Shown: piece after piece, positions 13,227 to 22,889 of the stretch | Layout of the letters: every line of letters begins with the position of its first letter | Numbering within the stretch: position 1 is the stretch's first letter | From: Pseudomonadota bacterium | GTDB taxonomy: Bacteria; Pseudomonadota; Gammaproteobacteria; Burkholderiales; Rhodocyclaceae | Length of the DNA: 64,000 bases | Assembly (NCBI GenBank): GCA_018261895.1 | Contig: JAGTRT010000009.1 | Coordinates: forward strand, 1 to 64,000 | Direction: 5' to 3' | Notes under the pieces: generated by a model | What the model was told of the DNA's origin: nothing | Databases searched by the model: none | The model's input: the letters and a program-made list of their open reading frames with translations, nothing else | Translations under genes and position numbers: made by a program

Positions 13227-14229
13227 TCTGTCCACGACCTATCTTGGCCTGCACCTCAAGAACCCGCTGGTGCCCTCGTCGAGTCCGCTCAGTCGCGACC
13301 TCGACGCCGTGCTCCACCTTGAAGATGCGGGCGCCGCCGCCATCGTCATGCATTCACTGTTCGAAGAGGATGTGCGCCACGACGAGCGGATGATCGATCG
13401 TTTTCTGGTTCACCCTGAAACCTTCGGAGAAGCTGCCGGGCACCTGCCATTCGGCCACGATTACCAGAGCCGGCTCGACAGTTATCTCGAAAAGATCCAG
13501 CGCCTCAAGTCGCGCCTCTCCATTCCCGTCGTCGCCAGCCTCAACGGCTCGACGCTCAGCGGCTGGGTCGAACTCGGCAAGGAGCTCGAGTCGGCGGGAG
13601 CAGATGCGCTCGAACTCAACGCCTGGTACATGCCGAGCGACCCCAAGGTCTCCGGCGCCGCCATCGAAGACCACCACATCTCCTTGCTGCAGGAGCTCAA
13701 GACCGCCGTCAGCATCCCGGTCGGCATGAAGTTGTCGCCCTTCTTCTCCTCGCTACCGCACTTCGTCCACCAGGCCGAAGCGGCCGGAGCTGCCGGCATA
13801 TCGCTCTTTAACCGCTTCTTCCAGCCTGACATCGACCTGGAAACGCTGAGCGTCGTCGATCAGGTGCAGCTGTCGACCTCGGCCGACATCCTGCTCGCCA
13901 TGCGCTGGATCGCCATCCTGCGCGGCAGCACCAATCTCTCGCTGGCCGCCACCGGCGGCGTTCATACGCCAGCCGACGCCCTCAAACTCCTGCTCGCCGG
14001 TGCCGACGTCATCCACATGGCCAGCGCCCTGCTCAAACGCGGCCCCCATGCACTCAGCGATGTGCTTCAGGGAATCGAAGAATGGCTGACCGAGCGCGAA
14101 TACGCCTCGGTCGCGCAAATGAAAGGCTCAATGAGCCAGCAGAACTCCCCCAACCCGAGCACTTTCGCGCGGGCGGCTTATCTGCACGTGCTGAACTCGT
14201 TCGTGCCGCCGGAAGGGGTTCGGTACTAA
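13219..14229 (+). CDS. Dihydroorotate dehydrogenase-like flavoprotein
   Basis: A 336-residue TIM-barrel FMN protein of the dihydroorotate dehydrogenase family. Features: LGLHLKNPLVPSSSPLSRDL (FMN site), SIPVVASLNGSTLSGWVELG, ADALELNAWYMPSDPKVSGA, KLSPFFSSLPHF, and a phosphate-binding end ATGGVHTPADALKLLLAGAD. Relatives are commonly found next to nifJ, and this one overlaps nifJ by 8 bp, so it is translationally coupled. Its natural substrate is not established. A role with PFOR (redox partner or pyrimidine synthesis under anoxia) is inference. It is not typical PyrD in its active-site loop as far as I can judge. Confidence 0.88.
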
Positions 14230-14441
14230 CGACTCTCCCCGCTGGATGGTGCTTTCCAGTCTTGTCGTGTCGGAAAACTTTACAGGGGCTGGTTTTCGAG
14301 TTATGAAAATGCGATTTTGGCTGTCTGGAAGGGCTTGTGGGTTGGTTGTCTATTCCATGTGATTTCAAAGTGGCATGGCTTGTGCTGATTGGTAACTGGA
14401 GCCGTTAAATTCGATACGGCCTTAAGCACAAGGTGTCCAAA
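14230..14441. other. AT-rich intergenic region before PEP-CTERM gene
   Basis: 212 bp with clearly lower GC than the flanks. It presumably carries the terminator of the nifJ operon and the promoter of the PEP-CTERM gene. I see no strong hairpin or ORF. Confidence 0.35.
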
Positions 14442-15341
14442 ATGAAATCTGCAAAATCCAAATCCCTCGTTGTACTTTCAGCCGTTTTGCTCACCAATTT
14501 GTTTTTGGCGAATGTAGCGCTTGCGGCTACGTGTTCGCTGGATAGCGTCACGATTTCGAGCATTGAGAAGAGTCCATTAGATGGTGCTGGGGTGATTTAC
14601 TCTGGTTCTCAAACTGCAACAGGTTGCCTTGGGACGTATAAGATCAATGGGGTCAATGGAGATGGCGTTCTCGCGCCCGATGAGAATATCGGGCGGCTTG
14701 GAGATGGTCTCCTGAATGGCGAAAAGAAGGGTTCGACTACGGTCCTCTCGGGCAGTGAGTTCCTCACAACCCCGGCAGACCAGATGCTTGATCTTGATGG
14801 CAACGGAACTGCTACGGATCCGGGTTGGATCAAATTGGCTAAGGGTGACTATGCGAATGGAGCATGGACAACTGTAGAGTATCCCTCGAAACCCTTGGAT
14901 GCGGATGGCCTTTCTTTGATAGCGCAGGTATTGAAGGTTGAGTTCGTTTGCACCAACGGTGATTGCACCAAGGGCGAGTGGAAGTTAATAACCACAACGG
15001 ACATCATTTCGAAAGTTCAGGCTGTTCTAGGGCGCAACGCATTTGATCACCTAGCCTTTGTCTTGCATTCTGGAAAGGATGGTTTTGGTGTCTACGATTT
15101 CAATTTCAATATTCTTGGACAGGGTCTGACTGGGTTTGATTTTGTCACCCCCTATTCTTTCACTGGAACCTGGAATACTGACGATTTCACGAATGATGGA
15201 GGAAAGGCCCAAACCATTTCGTACATCTCTGTTTGGGCTCGAGATCCTCAGCCGTCGAACGATATTCCTGAACCGGAAACACTTGCCCTGCTCGGTTTCG
15301 GACTTCTTGGTCTTGTTATGATTCAGCGTAGGAAAAACTGA
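14442..15341 (+). CDS. PEP-CTERM sorting-domain exported protein
   Basis: A 299-residue secreted protein. N-terminal Sec signal (SLVVLSAVLLTNLFLANVAL, cleavage near ALA). C-terminal sorting signal: IPEPETLALLGFGLLGLVMI followed by basic QRRKN. This is the substrate type of exosortase EpsH/XrtA, which processes proteins for exopolysaccharide-associated surface display. The middle is Gly/Asp-rich, with two Cys in ATCSLD and TGCLGT and two in VCTNGDCTKG, and looks like a beta-sandwich. The ATG at 14442 follows AAGG with good spacing; a GTG three codons earlier is less likely. GC is noticeably lower than in neighbours, suggesting transfer. No exosortase gene is in the window. Confidence 0.88.
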   Translation: MKSAKSKSLVVLSAVLLTNLFLANVALAATCSLDSVTISSIEKSPLDGAGVIYSGSQTATGCLGTYKINGVNGDGVLAPDENIGRLGDGLLNGEKKGSTTVLSGSEFLTTPADQMLDLDGNGTATDPGWIKLAKGDYANGAWTTVEYPSKPLDADGLSLIAQVLKVEFVCTNGDCTKGEWKLITTTDIISKVQAVLGRNAFDHLAFVLHSGKDGFGVYDFNFNILGQGLTGFDFVTPYSFTGTWNTDDFTNDGGKAQTISYISVWARDPQPSNDIPEPETLALLGFGLLGLVMIQRRKN

Positions 15342-15361
15342 GCTTTCGTCAGGATTAATTT

Positions 15362-15392
15362 AGAGGTGCCTTAAGGCACCTCTTTTATTTTC
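15362..15392 (+). terminator. Intrinsic terminator of the PEP-CTERM gene
   Basis: Perfect stem AGAGGTGCCTT-AAGGCACCTCT followed by TTTATTTT, 20 bp after the stop codon. Confidence 0.9.
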
Positions 15393-15412
15393 TGGGGGCG
15401 CAAAATCGATTG

Positions 15413-17101
15413 TTATTCTAGGTGTTCCACCATCAACTGTGGGCTTTCGACGCCCATGTATTCGTTGATGGCCAGTCGGTAGGCGAGGCGGGTGCGGTTG
15501 CCGGGCTGGGTGGTGAAGTTGAACTGGATGGCGTCGATGCGGGTGTCGCCTTTGCGCAGGCGGAGCTTGAGGTGTTTTTCCTTGAGCACGCGTTGCTGTT
15601 CGACGTCGAATTCGTCCATGAACAGCGGCGCCGGGAAGCCCTGGCCCCAGATTTCGTTTTCGAGCAGGCGGGCGGTTTCGAGGGAGATGTAGCCGCCTTC
15701 GAGGTTGCCGTCGGTTTCCAGCGTGCGGGTCAGGTCGGCCGGGGCGAGTAGTTCGCCGGCGACTTCGGCGAACAGGGATTTGAATTTTTCGAAGTTTTCT
15801 GCGTTGACCGTAGCGCCGGCCGCCATGGCGTGGCCGCCGAAGCGGATGAGCAGGCCAGGGGCGCGTTTGGCGACAAGGTCGAGGGCGTCGCGCAGGTGCA
15901 GGCCGGGAATCGAGCGGCCGGAGCCTTTGACGATGCCGCCTTCGCCGGGCGCAAAGGCGAAAACGGGGCGATGCAGTTTGTCCTTGATGCGCGAGGCGAG
16001 GATGCCGACGACGCCTTCGTGCCAGCTTTCGTCAAAGAGCGCGATGCCCGGGGAGGCCTCATTGGCGTCGAGCGAGTCGAGCAGGACGAGCGCCTGTTCC
16101 TGCATGCCGGATTCGATTTCGCGGCGTTCGCGGTTGAGGGTGTCGAGTTCCTGGGCGATTTGCAGGGCGCGGCTGGCGTCATCGGTGAGCAGGCATTCGA
16201 CGCCGAGGCGCATGTCGGCGAGGCGGCCGGCGGCGTTGAGGCGGGGGCCTAGGATGAAGCCGAGATCCATCGCCGTCGCCTTTTTCGGGTCGCGCCCGGC
16301 GGCCTTGAACAGGGCGGCGATGCCGGGCTGCATCTGGCCGGCGCGCATGCGTTTGAGGCCCTGGCTGACGAGGATACGGTTGTTGCGGTCGAGCTTGACG
16401 ACGTCGGCGACGGTGCCCAGCGCGACGAGGTCGAGCAGGTTGGCGAAATTGGGTTCCGGGCGTTCTGCAAAATAGCCCCGTTCGCGCAGCTCGGCACGCA
16501 GGGCGAGCATGACGTAGAACATGACGCCGACGCCGGCGATGCACTTCGACGGGAAGTCGCAGCCGGGCTGGTTGGGATTGACGATGCAGTCGGCCTCGGG
16601 AAGCGTTTCGGCAGGCAGGTGGTGGTCGGTGATCAGCGTCGCGATGCCGTGCTGCTGGGCGCGGGCGACGCCTTCGAGCGAGGCGATGCCGTTGTCGACG
16701 GTAATGATGAGGTCGGGCGATTGCTGGGCGGCCACATCGACAATGCCCGGCGACAGGCCGTAGCCCAGCTTGAAGCGGTCGGGCAGCAGGAAGTCGACAT
16801 CGGCGCCGAGCGCCCTTAGTGCGCGCATGCCGACGGCCGTGGCGGTGGCGCCGTCGCAGTCGTAGTCGCCGATGATCAGCATCTTCGCCTCGGCCTCGAT
16901 GGCGTCGGCCAGCAGTTGGGCGGCATCCGTGGCATGGGTCAGTGCCGTGGGCGGGATCAGCGACTTGAGTTCGTAGTCGAGCTCGGATTTGTCGGTGATG
17001 CCGCGAGCGGCGTAGAGCCGGGCGAGCAGCGGGTGCAGGCCCTGTTGTTCAAGCTGCCAGACGGTGCGGGGTGGTGCGCTGCGGGTGGTGACCTTGGTCA
17101 T
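15413..17101 (-). CDS. recJ: Single-stranded-DNA-specific exonuclease RecJ
   Basis: A 5'-3' exonuclease on single-stranded DNA in recombination and mismatch repair. Its 562 residues are typical. The DHH phosphoesterase motifs are intact: IIGDYDCDGATATAVGMRAL (motif I), ITVDNGIAS and ITDHHLPAETLPEADCIVNP (DHH). The DHHA1 nucleic-acid-binding part includes RFGGHAMAAGATV. The start MTKVTTRSAPPRTVWQLEQQ overlaps the stop of the upstream gene as ATGA, so the two are coupled. Near 15777-15817 there is only a partial resemblance to the dispersed motif, in a region that is naturally conserved. Confidence 0.96.
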   Translation of the reverse strand: MTKVTTRSAPPRTVWQLEQQGLHPLLARLYAARGITDKSELDYELKSLIPPTALTHATDAAQLLADAIEAEAKMLIIGDYDCDGATATAVGMRALRALGADVDFLLPDRFKLGYGLSPGIVDVAAQQSPDLIITVDNGIASLEGVARAQQHGIATLITDHHLPAETLPEADCIVNPNQPGCDFPSKCIAGVGVMFYVMLALRAELRERGYFAERPEPNFANLLDLVALGTVADVVKLDRNNRILVSQGLKRMRAGQMQPGIAALFKAAGRDPKKATAMDLGFILGPRLNAAGRLADMRLGVECLLTDDASRALQIAQELDTLNRERREIESGMQEQALVLLDSLDANEASPGIALFDESWHEGVVGILASRIKDKLHRPVFAFAPGEGGIVKGSGRSIPGLHLRDALDLVAKRAPGLLIRFGGHAMAAGATVNAENFEKFKSLFAEVAGELLAPADLTRTLETDGNLEGGYISLETARLLENEIWGQGFPAPLFMDEFDVEQQRVLKEKHLKLRLRKGDTRIDAIQFNFTTQPGNRTRLAYRLAINEYMGVESPQLMVEHLE

Positions 17102-18135
17102 GGCGCTGTTCCTTCGGCCAGTCCCTTGGCGATGGATGGCAATGCGGCACCCTTGCGCCAGAATTTCCAGCGGTCCTTGCCGTGCAGCCTCCAGGTGAGC
17201 TGGCCGTAGATGGTCGGGGCGATGAGGGTCAGCGTGTCGATCTTGCGGCCAAGCGCGTCACCGAGCGGGACGAACCAGTCGCGATCCAGCGCCGCAAAGG
17301 CGTTACGCCAGTCGTCGCCGTTTTCATAAAGCACCGGCGGCAGCAGGCTGTCGAGGACGACGAGTGGATGATCGTCCGGTGCGGCGTCGGCGAGCAGTGT
17401 GGCGAGGCTGGCCGGGCAGGGCGGGGCTTCGATACCGGCGGCCAGCGCCAGGCCGATGGCCAGCGGATTGTCGCTGCACAGGGCGGTGAAGGGCGGTTCC
17501 GGAATCTCCGGAAGATTTCCGCCACCCCACAGCCACAGGCTGTTTACGGCCGGTTTTCCCTCGGCCTGACGGCGGGCATTGACCGGGTGGCCGTGCAGGA
17601 ACATCTGGACCTCGTTGAGCCAGCGGGTCAACGGGCCGTTCTTGTCGGTCAGTTCATCGTCGAGGCGCCGCCCGGCAACGGTGGACATGGGCTCGGCATG
17701 GTGGGGCTGCGCCGCATTCAGGCGCAGGTACCAGCGGCGCGCGGCGGCGACATGGAACTGACCGATGTCGCCGAATTCGGCGTTCAATGCGCCCGCGATG
17801 GCATGGGCTTCATCGAGTTCAATCTCGAAGGCCCCGGCATCGGCGAGGACAATGCGTTCGTGGTGAAAGCGCAGGTGGACGGGGTCGGCACACAGCCAAT
17901 GGCCGTCGCTGGTCGGGTTCTTCCCGGCTTCGCCGTGCAGGCGCAAGGCACCGAAAGGCGCGTCAGTAAGCCCGAATTGCATGGCCAGCACATCTTCGAA
18001 GGCTCGGCGCGGCAGGCGGGAGAATGCGGCGCGGGCAGCCAGCCATTCGAAGCCGGGCGCCGCCATTTTTCTGAGGGTCAGTTGGTCGTTCGGTTCTGGC
18101 CAGATCAGTTCGGGGACAAGCAGGGTGAGGCGCAC
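17098..18135 (-). CDS. RpfE-type / phosphoglycerate mutase-like hypothetical protein
   Basis: A 345-residue cytoplasmic protein starting MRLTLLVPELIWPEPNDQLT. It resembles proteobacterial proteins annotated as RpfE-type regulatory or cofactor-independent phosphoglycerate mutase-like. Visible features: NSLWLWGGGNLPEIPEPPFT, where alkaline-phosphatase-superfamily relatives have a similar loop, RWYLRLNAAQPHHAEPMSTV and VVLDSLLPPVLYENGDDWRN. I cannot see a full metal-binding set, so catalysis is doubtful. It overlaps recJ by 4 bp and is likely co-transcribed with it, a pairing seen in other betaproteobacteria (from memory). Confidence 0.7.
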   Translation of the reverse strand: MRLTLLVPELIWPEPNDQLTLRKMAAPGFEWLAARAAFSRLPRRAFEDVLAMQFGLTDAPFGALRLHGEAGKNPTSDGHWLCADPVHLRFHHERIVLADAGAFEIELDEAHAIAGALNAEFGDIGQFHVAAARRWYLRLNAAQPHHAEPMSTVAGRRLDDELTDKNGPLTRWLNEVQMFLHGHPVNARRQAEGKPAVNSLWLWGGGNLPEIPEPPFTALCSDNPLAIGLALAAGIEAPPCPASLATLLADAAPDDHPLVVLDSLLPPVLYENGDDWRNAFAALDRDWFVPLGDALGRKIDTLTLIAPTIYGQLTWRLHGKDRWKFWRKGAALPSIAKGLAEGTAP

Positions 18136-18205
18136 GGGCAGCAGACAAGGGATAAGCGACCAAAAAGTGTACCATAGCGACTTTCGTCGCCCGGTTGTTA
18201 TACGA

Positions 18206-19453
18206 ATGGCATTGCCTTACGAGCTGTTGATCGGCCTGCGCTACACGCGCGCCAAGAAACGCAATCACTTCATTTCATTCATTTCGCTCATTTCGATGCT
18301 CGGTATCGGGCTCGGCGTGGCCGCCCTGATCGTGGTGCTGTCGGTCATGAACGGCTTCCAGAAGGAACTGCGCACGCGCATCCTCGGCGTTGCATCGCAC
18401 ATCCAGATTACTGGCGTGAATGGCGAGTTGCCGAACTGGGCCCTTGTTGCCGAGCAGGCGAGCAAGCATCCGGAAGTCCGGGCCAGCGCGCCGTTTGTCC
18501 AGTCGCAAGGCATGTTCAGCGTCGATGGCACGGTCAAGGGCACGCTGGTACGGGGCATCCTGCCCGATCAGGAAGACCGCGTCGCCGATTTTCGCAAGAC
18601 GATCCAGAGCGGCAGTCTTGACGACCTGCGGCCGGGTGAGTTCGGTGTCGTGCTGGGCTCCGACCTGGCCCGTTCGCTGCGGGTGTTTACCGGCGACAAG
18701 CTGACGCTGATCGCGCCGCAGGGCACCGTGACGCCGGCCGGCGTGATGCCGCGCCTCAAATCATTCAAGGTCGTCGGCATCTTTGAAGTCGGCATGTATG
18801 AGTACGACTCGGGGCTGGCCCTGATCAATCTCGAAGACGCGCAGAAGCTCTACCAGATGGACGACCGGGTGACCGGCGTGCGGCTCAAGGTCGACGATCT
18901 CTTCCAGGCGCCGCGCATTGCCCGCGAACTGGTCCGTTACATCGACGCCGACGCCTACCTGAGCGACTGGACGCGCAGCCACGCCAATTTCTTCCGCGCC
19001 GTGCAGATCGAGAAGAACATGATGTTCATCATCCTCTCGCTGATCGTCGCCGTCGCCGCCTTCAACCTCGTGTCGACGCTGGTCATGGCGGTCACCGACA
19101 AGCAGGCCGACATCGCCATCCTGCGCACACTCGGGGCGCGGCCGCTGTCGATCATGGCGGTCTTCGTCGTGCAGGGGGCGCTGGTCGGCTTCATCGGACT
19201 CGGTCTCGGCATCGTTGGTGGCGTGCTGCTGGCGCTCAACATCGACGTCGTTGTCCCCTTCATCGAACAGTTGCTCGGCGTGCATTTCCTTTCGAAGGAG
19301 GTCTATTACATCTCCGACCTGCCTTCCGAGTTGCAGTGGGGCGATGTCTGGGGCGTCACGCTGATTGCCTTCGTGCTCGCCCTGTTGGCGACGCTTTACC
19401 CCAGTTGGCGGGCTTCCCGCGTCAATCCGGCGGAGGCCCTGCGCTATGAGTGA
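18206..19453 (+). CDS. lolC: Lipoprotein-releasing ABC transporter permease LolC/E
   Basis: Inner-membrane subunit of the LolCDE complex that extracts lipoproteins for transfer to LolA. It has 415 residues, with an N-terminal membrane segment ([20 protein letters not shown] followed by [14 protein letters not shown]), a large periplasmic domain, then three membrane segments in the FtsX-like domain. The end is [19 protein letters not shown], the standard FtsX/LolC terminus. The start [20 protein letters not shown] is family-typical. It overlaps lolD by 8 bp. Only one permease gene is present, so LolC and LolE may be represented by a single LolF-type subunit. Confidence 0.95.
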   Translation: MALPYELLIGLRYTRAKKRNHFISFISLISMLGIGLGVAALIVVLSVMNGFQKELRTRILGVASHIQITGVNGELPNWALVAEQASKHPEVRASAPFVQSQGMFSVDGTVKGTLVRGILPDQEDRVADFRKTIQSGSLDDLRPGEFGVVLGSDLARSLRVFTGDKLTLIAPQGTVTPAGVMPRLKSFKVVGIFEVGMYEYDSGLALINLEDAQKLYQMDDRVTGVRLKVDDLFQAPRIARELVRYIDADAYLSDWTRSHANFFRAVQIEKNMMFIILSLIVAVAAFNLVSTLVMAVTDKQADIAILRTLGARPLSIMAVFVVQGALVGFIGLGLGIVGGVLLALNIDVVVPFIEQLLGVHFLSKEVYYISDLPSELQWGDVWGVTLIAFVLALLATLYPSWRASRVNPAEALRYE

Positions 19454-20120
19454 GCCGATTCTGATCGCCCGCGGGCTGTCCAAGGTATTTCGGGGCGGCG
19501 GGCTGGACGTGCCTGTGCTGTCCGGTATCGACCTCCAGGTCAATCCCGGGGAAACGCTGGCCATTGTCGGTGCCTCCGGTTCCGGCAAGAGTACCTTGCT
19601 GCATTTGCTGGGCGGCCTGGATACGCCGACGGCAGGCAACGTCATGCTGATGGGGCGCGACTTCTCGTCGCTCGGCGAAGTTGAACGTGGCGACTGGCGC
19701 AACCGGCATCTCGGCTTCGTCTATCAGTTCCATCATCTGCTGGCGGAGTTCTCAGCGCTGGAAAATGTGGCCATGCCTTTGCTGATTCGTCGGGTGGAAC
19801 GCGGCGAAGCCTTGCGGAAAGCCGGCGAGATTCTCACCGCCGTTGGCCTCGGCCACCGGGTGGAGCATCGTCCCGGCGAACTGTCCGGTGGCGAGCGTCA
19901 GCGCGCCGCCATCGCCCGCGCGCTGGTCAGCGATCCGTCGTGTCTGTTGGCCGACGAACCGACCGGTAACCTCGACAGCCATACGGCTTCGATTGTTTTC
20001 GGTTTGCTCATCGAGCGCGTGCGCGAGCAGCAGGCTAGTCTGATCGTCGTGACGCACGATCAGCGCCTGGCAGCGAGGGCGGATCGGGTGCTAAATTTGA
20101 ATGACGGTGTTCTTTGCTAA
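19446..20120 (+). CDS. lolD: Lipoprotein-releasing ABC transporter ATPase LolD
   Basis: ATPase of the LolCDE system, 224 residues. Walker A is [16 protein letters not shown]. The Q-loop is in [20 protein letters not shown], which is typical LolD. The signature is [15 protein letters not shown], Walker B is [12 protein letters not shown], and the switch His is in [10 protein letters not shown]. It begins inside the end of lolC (8-bp overlap), showing coupling. It ends 85 bp before the chemoreceptor gene; the AT-rich gap indicates a new promoter there. Confidence 0.96.
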   Translation: MSEPILIARGLSKVFRGGGLDVPVLSGIDLQVNPGETLAIVGASGSGKSTLLHLLGGLDTPTAGNVMLMGRDFSSLGEVERGDWRNRHLGFVYQFHHLLAEFSALENVAMPLLIRRVERGEALRKAGEILTAVGLGHRVEHRPGELSGGERQRAAIARALVSDPSCLLADEPTGNLDSHTASIVFGLLIERVREQQASLIVVTHDQRLAARADRVLNLNDGVLC

Positions 20121-20205
20121 TAGTTTGATAAGTGTCATACAATAAAAATATGATTAAACTAACATAGCGATTATTGCTATCGGCGAGACGCTGAGGAGAT
20201 TCGAA
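20121..20205 (+). promoter_or_regulatory. AT-rich promoter region of chemoreceptor gene
   Basis: 85 bp of AT-rich sequence (including TACAATAAAAATATGATTAA) ending in a strong GAGGAG ribosome-binding site before ATG 20206. It is probably the promoter of the chemoreceptor gene. Exact -35/-10 boxes cannot be fixed by eye. Confidence 0.5.
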
Positions 20206-22221
20206 ATGCAAGCTCTTTTTTCCCCGGCAGTCGCCCTGATGAACCGGCTTCGCTACAACAGCAAGTTCTTGCTGCTCGGTTCGGCAGTGCTGGTTGTGAT
20301 GCTGGTTCTGCTCTATTCTGTTTTTTCCTTCCTGAGTCGGGATATCGCAACGGCCGAGCAGGAAATGGCCGGGCTGCAGATGATCAAGCCGATCAATCGC
20401 CTGGCACAGGCAATGCAGCAGCATCGCGGATTGTCGTCTGGCGTGCTCAACGGCAACGAGGGAATGAAGGAGAAGCGGGCTGCCAAGGAAAAAGAGGTGG
20501 CTGCAGCCATCGTGGCTACCGATACGGCGCTCTCGCCCCTGTTGCGCGAAACGGCTGACTGGAAGGCGATTCGTCGTGACTGGGACGCCATTGCCGGGCA
20601 AGGGCTGACGTGGACGCCGCCCGAGAATATCAAGCGCCATACGCAAATGATCGGCAACGTCCTGCAATTCATGGTGACGGTGGCCGACGAGACGCAAATG
20701 ACCCTCGATCCGGTCATGGATACCTACTATTTCATGGATACGCTGGTCACCAAGATGCCGGCGATGCTTGAACAAATGGGGATTACTCGGGCGCGTGGCA
20801 CCGGCCTGCTGACCAAGAAGGAATTGTCGCAGCAGCAGCGGGTCGAGTTTTCGTCGATCCTGGCGCAGATGGAAGGTACGCTGCGCGCACAGAACATCAA
20901 TCTGGAAAAGGTGATGCGCTATTCGTCGGCGATGCAGCCGGCCCTTTCGGGTCCGACCAGGGAATTTTCAGCGGGGGCTGAGAAGATTTTTGTCCTGGTT
21001 CGTGACGATATTTTGGGGGAAAAGTACGCGACAGCGCCGCAGGATTATTTTGCGATGACGACGCAGGTTATCGACCTCGGCTACAAGGTCATGTTCGATA
21101 CGCTGATTCCGCAATTCGAGCATCAATTGCAGGGGCGGATCGATCGGTTGCGCAAGGTTCTGTTGCTGGAAATCGGCATGGCTGTCGGCATTTCCCTGCT
21201 CGTCATGTATCTTGGCATTGGTACCTATTATTCGGTCATCAACAGCGTCGGGGACTTCTCGCGCGGCGCCAGCCGTTTGGCCGATGGTGACCTGACGACC
21301 GAGTTCGATACGCAGGGTGTCGATGAACTTCATGGCGCCGGCCAGAATTTCAATGGTATGGCAGCGGCCTTCCGAAAATTGCTCGGGGGCATTCAGGAAG
21401 ACGTTCGTCAACTCAATGAAGCGGCTGAACAACTGGCGTCGTCGAGTCAGCAGATTTCTTCGGGCACTGCCTCACAGAGCGATTCTGCCTCAAGCATGGC
21501 GGCCGCCGTCGAGCAAATGACCGTTGGCATCGATCATATTTCCCGCAATGCGCAGGATGCGCAGATGTTCTCGCGAGAATCGGATGAGGTTGCGACACGT
21601 GGTGGCCAGATCGTGCAGGGGGTGGTCAGTGAAATTCAGGGCATTGCGCTGACTGTCAATGAATCGGCTGCTGCGGTCGAGGCTCTCGGTCAACAATCCG
21701 GACAGATCTCGGCCATCGTCGGCACGATCAAGGATATTGCCGACCAGACCAACCTGCTGGCGCTCAATGCTGCCATCGAGGCGGCGCGGGCCGGCGAGTC
21801 GGGGCGTGGCTTTGCCGTGGTGGCCGATGAGGTTAGAAAGCTGGCCGAACGGACGACCAAATCGACGCAGGAAATTTCGGACATGATTTCGGCCGTTCAG
21901 TCAGGTACGGCGACGGCGGTATCGAGCATGAAGGAGGGCGTTGCGCGGGTGTCGTCTGGCGTCGAGCAGGCACGCCTCGCCGGTGAAGCGATTGGTCTGG
22001 TTCAGGCCCAGTCGCGTCAGGTTCTCAATGCCGTTTCCGAGATTTCCGTAGCCTTGCGCGAACAGGCAGTGGCCAGCACCGAGATCGCGCAGAACGTCGA
22101 GCGCATCGCCCAGATGGCTGAGGAAAACAGCACAGCGGCGAGTGGCAATGCCGCTACGTCAGATACGCTGCGCAAGCTGGCGCACGCGCTGACGACAGCT
22201 ATCGCCCGCTTCCGGACCTGA
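20206..22221 (+). CDS. Methyl-accepting chemotaxis protein with nitrate/nitrite-type sensor domain
   Basis: A 671-residue transmembrane chemoreceptor. TM1 is about residues 21-45 ([20 protein letters not shown]). It is followed by a large all-helical periplasmic domain of NIT or similar four-helix type ([49 protein letters not shown]). TM2 is near [20 protein letters not shown], then HAMP ([17 protein letters not shown]), then the signalling domain with the conserved tip [20 protein letters not shown] and [17 protein letters not shown]. It ends ARFRT with no CheR/CheB pentapeptide. The ligand is unknown. Its end overlaps the convergent DUF2062 gene by 23 bp. Confidence 0.92.
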   Translation: MQALFSPAVALMNRLRYNSKFLLLGSAVLVVMLVLLYSVFSFLSRDIATAEQEMAGLQMIKPINRLAQAMQQHRGLSSGVLNGNEGMKEKRAAKEKEVAAAIVATDTALSPLLRETADWKAIRRDWDAIAGQGLTWTPPENIKRHTQMIGNVLQFMVTVADETQMTLDPVMDTYYFMDTLVTKMPAMLEQMGITRARGTGLLTKKELSQQQRVEFSSILAQMEGTLRAQNINLEKVMRYSSAMQPALSGPTREFSAGAEKIFVLVRDDILGEKYATAPQDYFAMTTQVIDLGYKVMFDTLIPQFEHQLQGRIDRLRKVLLLEIGMAVGISLLVMYLGIGTYYSVINSVGDFSRGASRLADGDLTTEFDTQGVDELHGAGQNFNGMAAAFRKLLGGIQEDVRQLNEAAEQLASSSQQISSGTASQSDSASSMAAAVEQMTVGIDHISRNAQDAQMFSRESDEVATRGGQIVQGVVSEIQGIALTVNESAAAVEALGQQSGQISAIVGTIKDIADQTNLLALNAAIEAARAGESGRGFAVVADEVRKLAERTTKSTQEISDMISAVQSGTATAVSSMKEGVARVSSGVEQARLAGEAIGLVQAQSRQVLNAVSEISVALREQAVASTEIAQNVERIAQMAEENSTAASGNAATSDTLRKLAHALTTAIARFRT

Positions 22222-22747
22222 GTTTTTTGCGGCGCCGCCACGCGTTGATCAGGTAGATCCGCCAGGCCGTTTTCGTCGCGAAATAGCCGACGACAGCGAG
22301 GCCGCCAGCGAGCAGGACGAGGCCGATGCCGAGCGGTTGGGCGACGGAGAGCATCCAGCTTTGCATGGCGTTGGTCCAGCCGATGAAGTCGGTGGCGCTG
22401 AAGGACGGTGGTGTGATGAAGCCGTTGCTCTGGCCGATTGTCAGCCGCCCGATCTGGTAGGCCAGCAGGTAGAGCGGCACGATGGTGAACGGGTTGGTGT
22501 AGAAGGTCACGAACATCGCGAGCGGCAGATTGACGCGGAAGATCAACGCGCAGACCGCTGCGCCGAGCATCTGCAGCGGACCGGGGATCAGGCCGCAGAA
22601 CAGCCCGGCCGCGACCGCGCCCGCTGCCGAATGGCGGTTCAGGTGCCACAGCCGCGGGTGCAGCAGCGATGAGGCAAACGGCCGCAGCCAGGGGTTGTCG
22701 CGGATCGTTTGCGGATCGGGCAGGTATTTTTTCAGGGTCCGGCGCAT
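22199..22747 (-). CDS. DUF2062 inner-membrane protein
   Basis: A 182-residue protein with DUF2062 features: basic N-terminus ([20 protein letters not shown]), HRLWHLN-like segment [60 protein letters not shown], and a last membrane segment followed by basic [12 protein letters not shown]. The family is of unknown function, found in envelope contexts. ATG 22747 is chosen; the 24 codons upstream in the open frame look non-coding. The gene ends inside the 3' end of the convergent chemoreceptor gene (23-bp overlap). Confidence 0.85.
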   Translation of the reverse strand: MRRTLKKYLPDPQTIRDNPWLRPFASSLLHPRLWHLNRHSAAGAVAAGLFCGLIPGPLQMLGAAVCALIFRVNLPLAMFVTFYTNPFTIVPLYLLAYQIGRLTIGQSNGFITPPSFSATDFIGWTNAMQSWMLSVAQPLGIGLVLLAGGLAVVGYFATKTAWRIYLINAWRRRKKLRSGSGR

Positions 22748-22889
22748 GCCTGCAATATTAACCCGGCGCCCGAATTTGTCGTCCCCGCGCTGGCGGTAAA
22801 CGAAATCCTGCCCTTGCACGCCGAGGGTACTTTCTGCACGGGGAACGACGTCTCGCTTGCGTCGTCGTTCGTCAGTTTATTATGACGGC

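Noticed and set aside
15777..15817. Motif-like GATTTGAATTTTTCGAAG with GCGTTGACCGTAG in recJ
   Set aside because: The CCGG half of the core is missing, and the encoded GATVNAENFEKFKSLF is a naturally conserved RecJ region.
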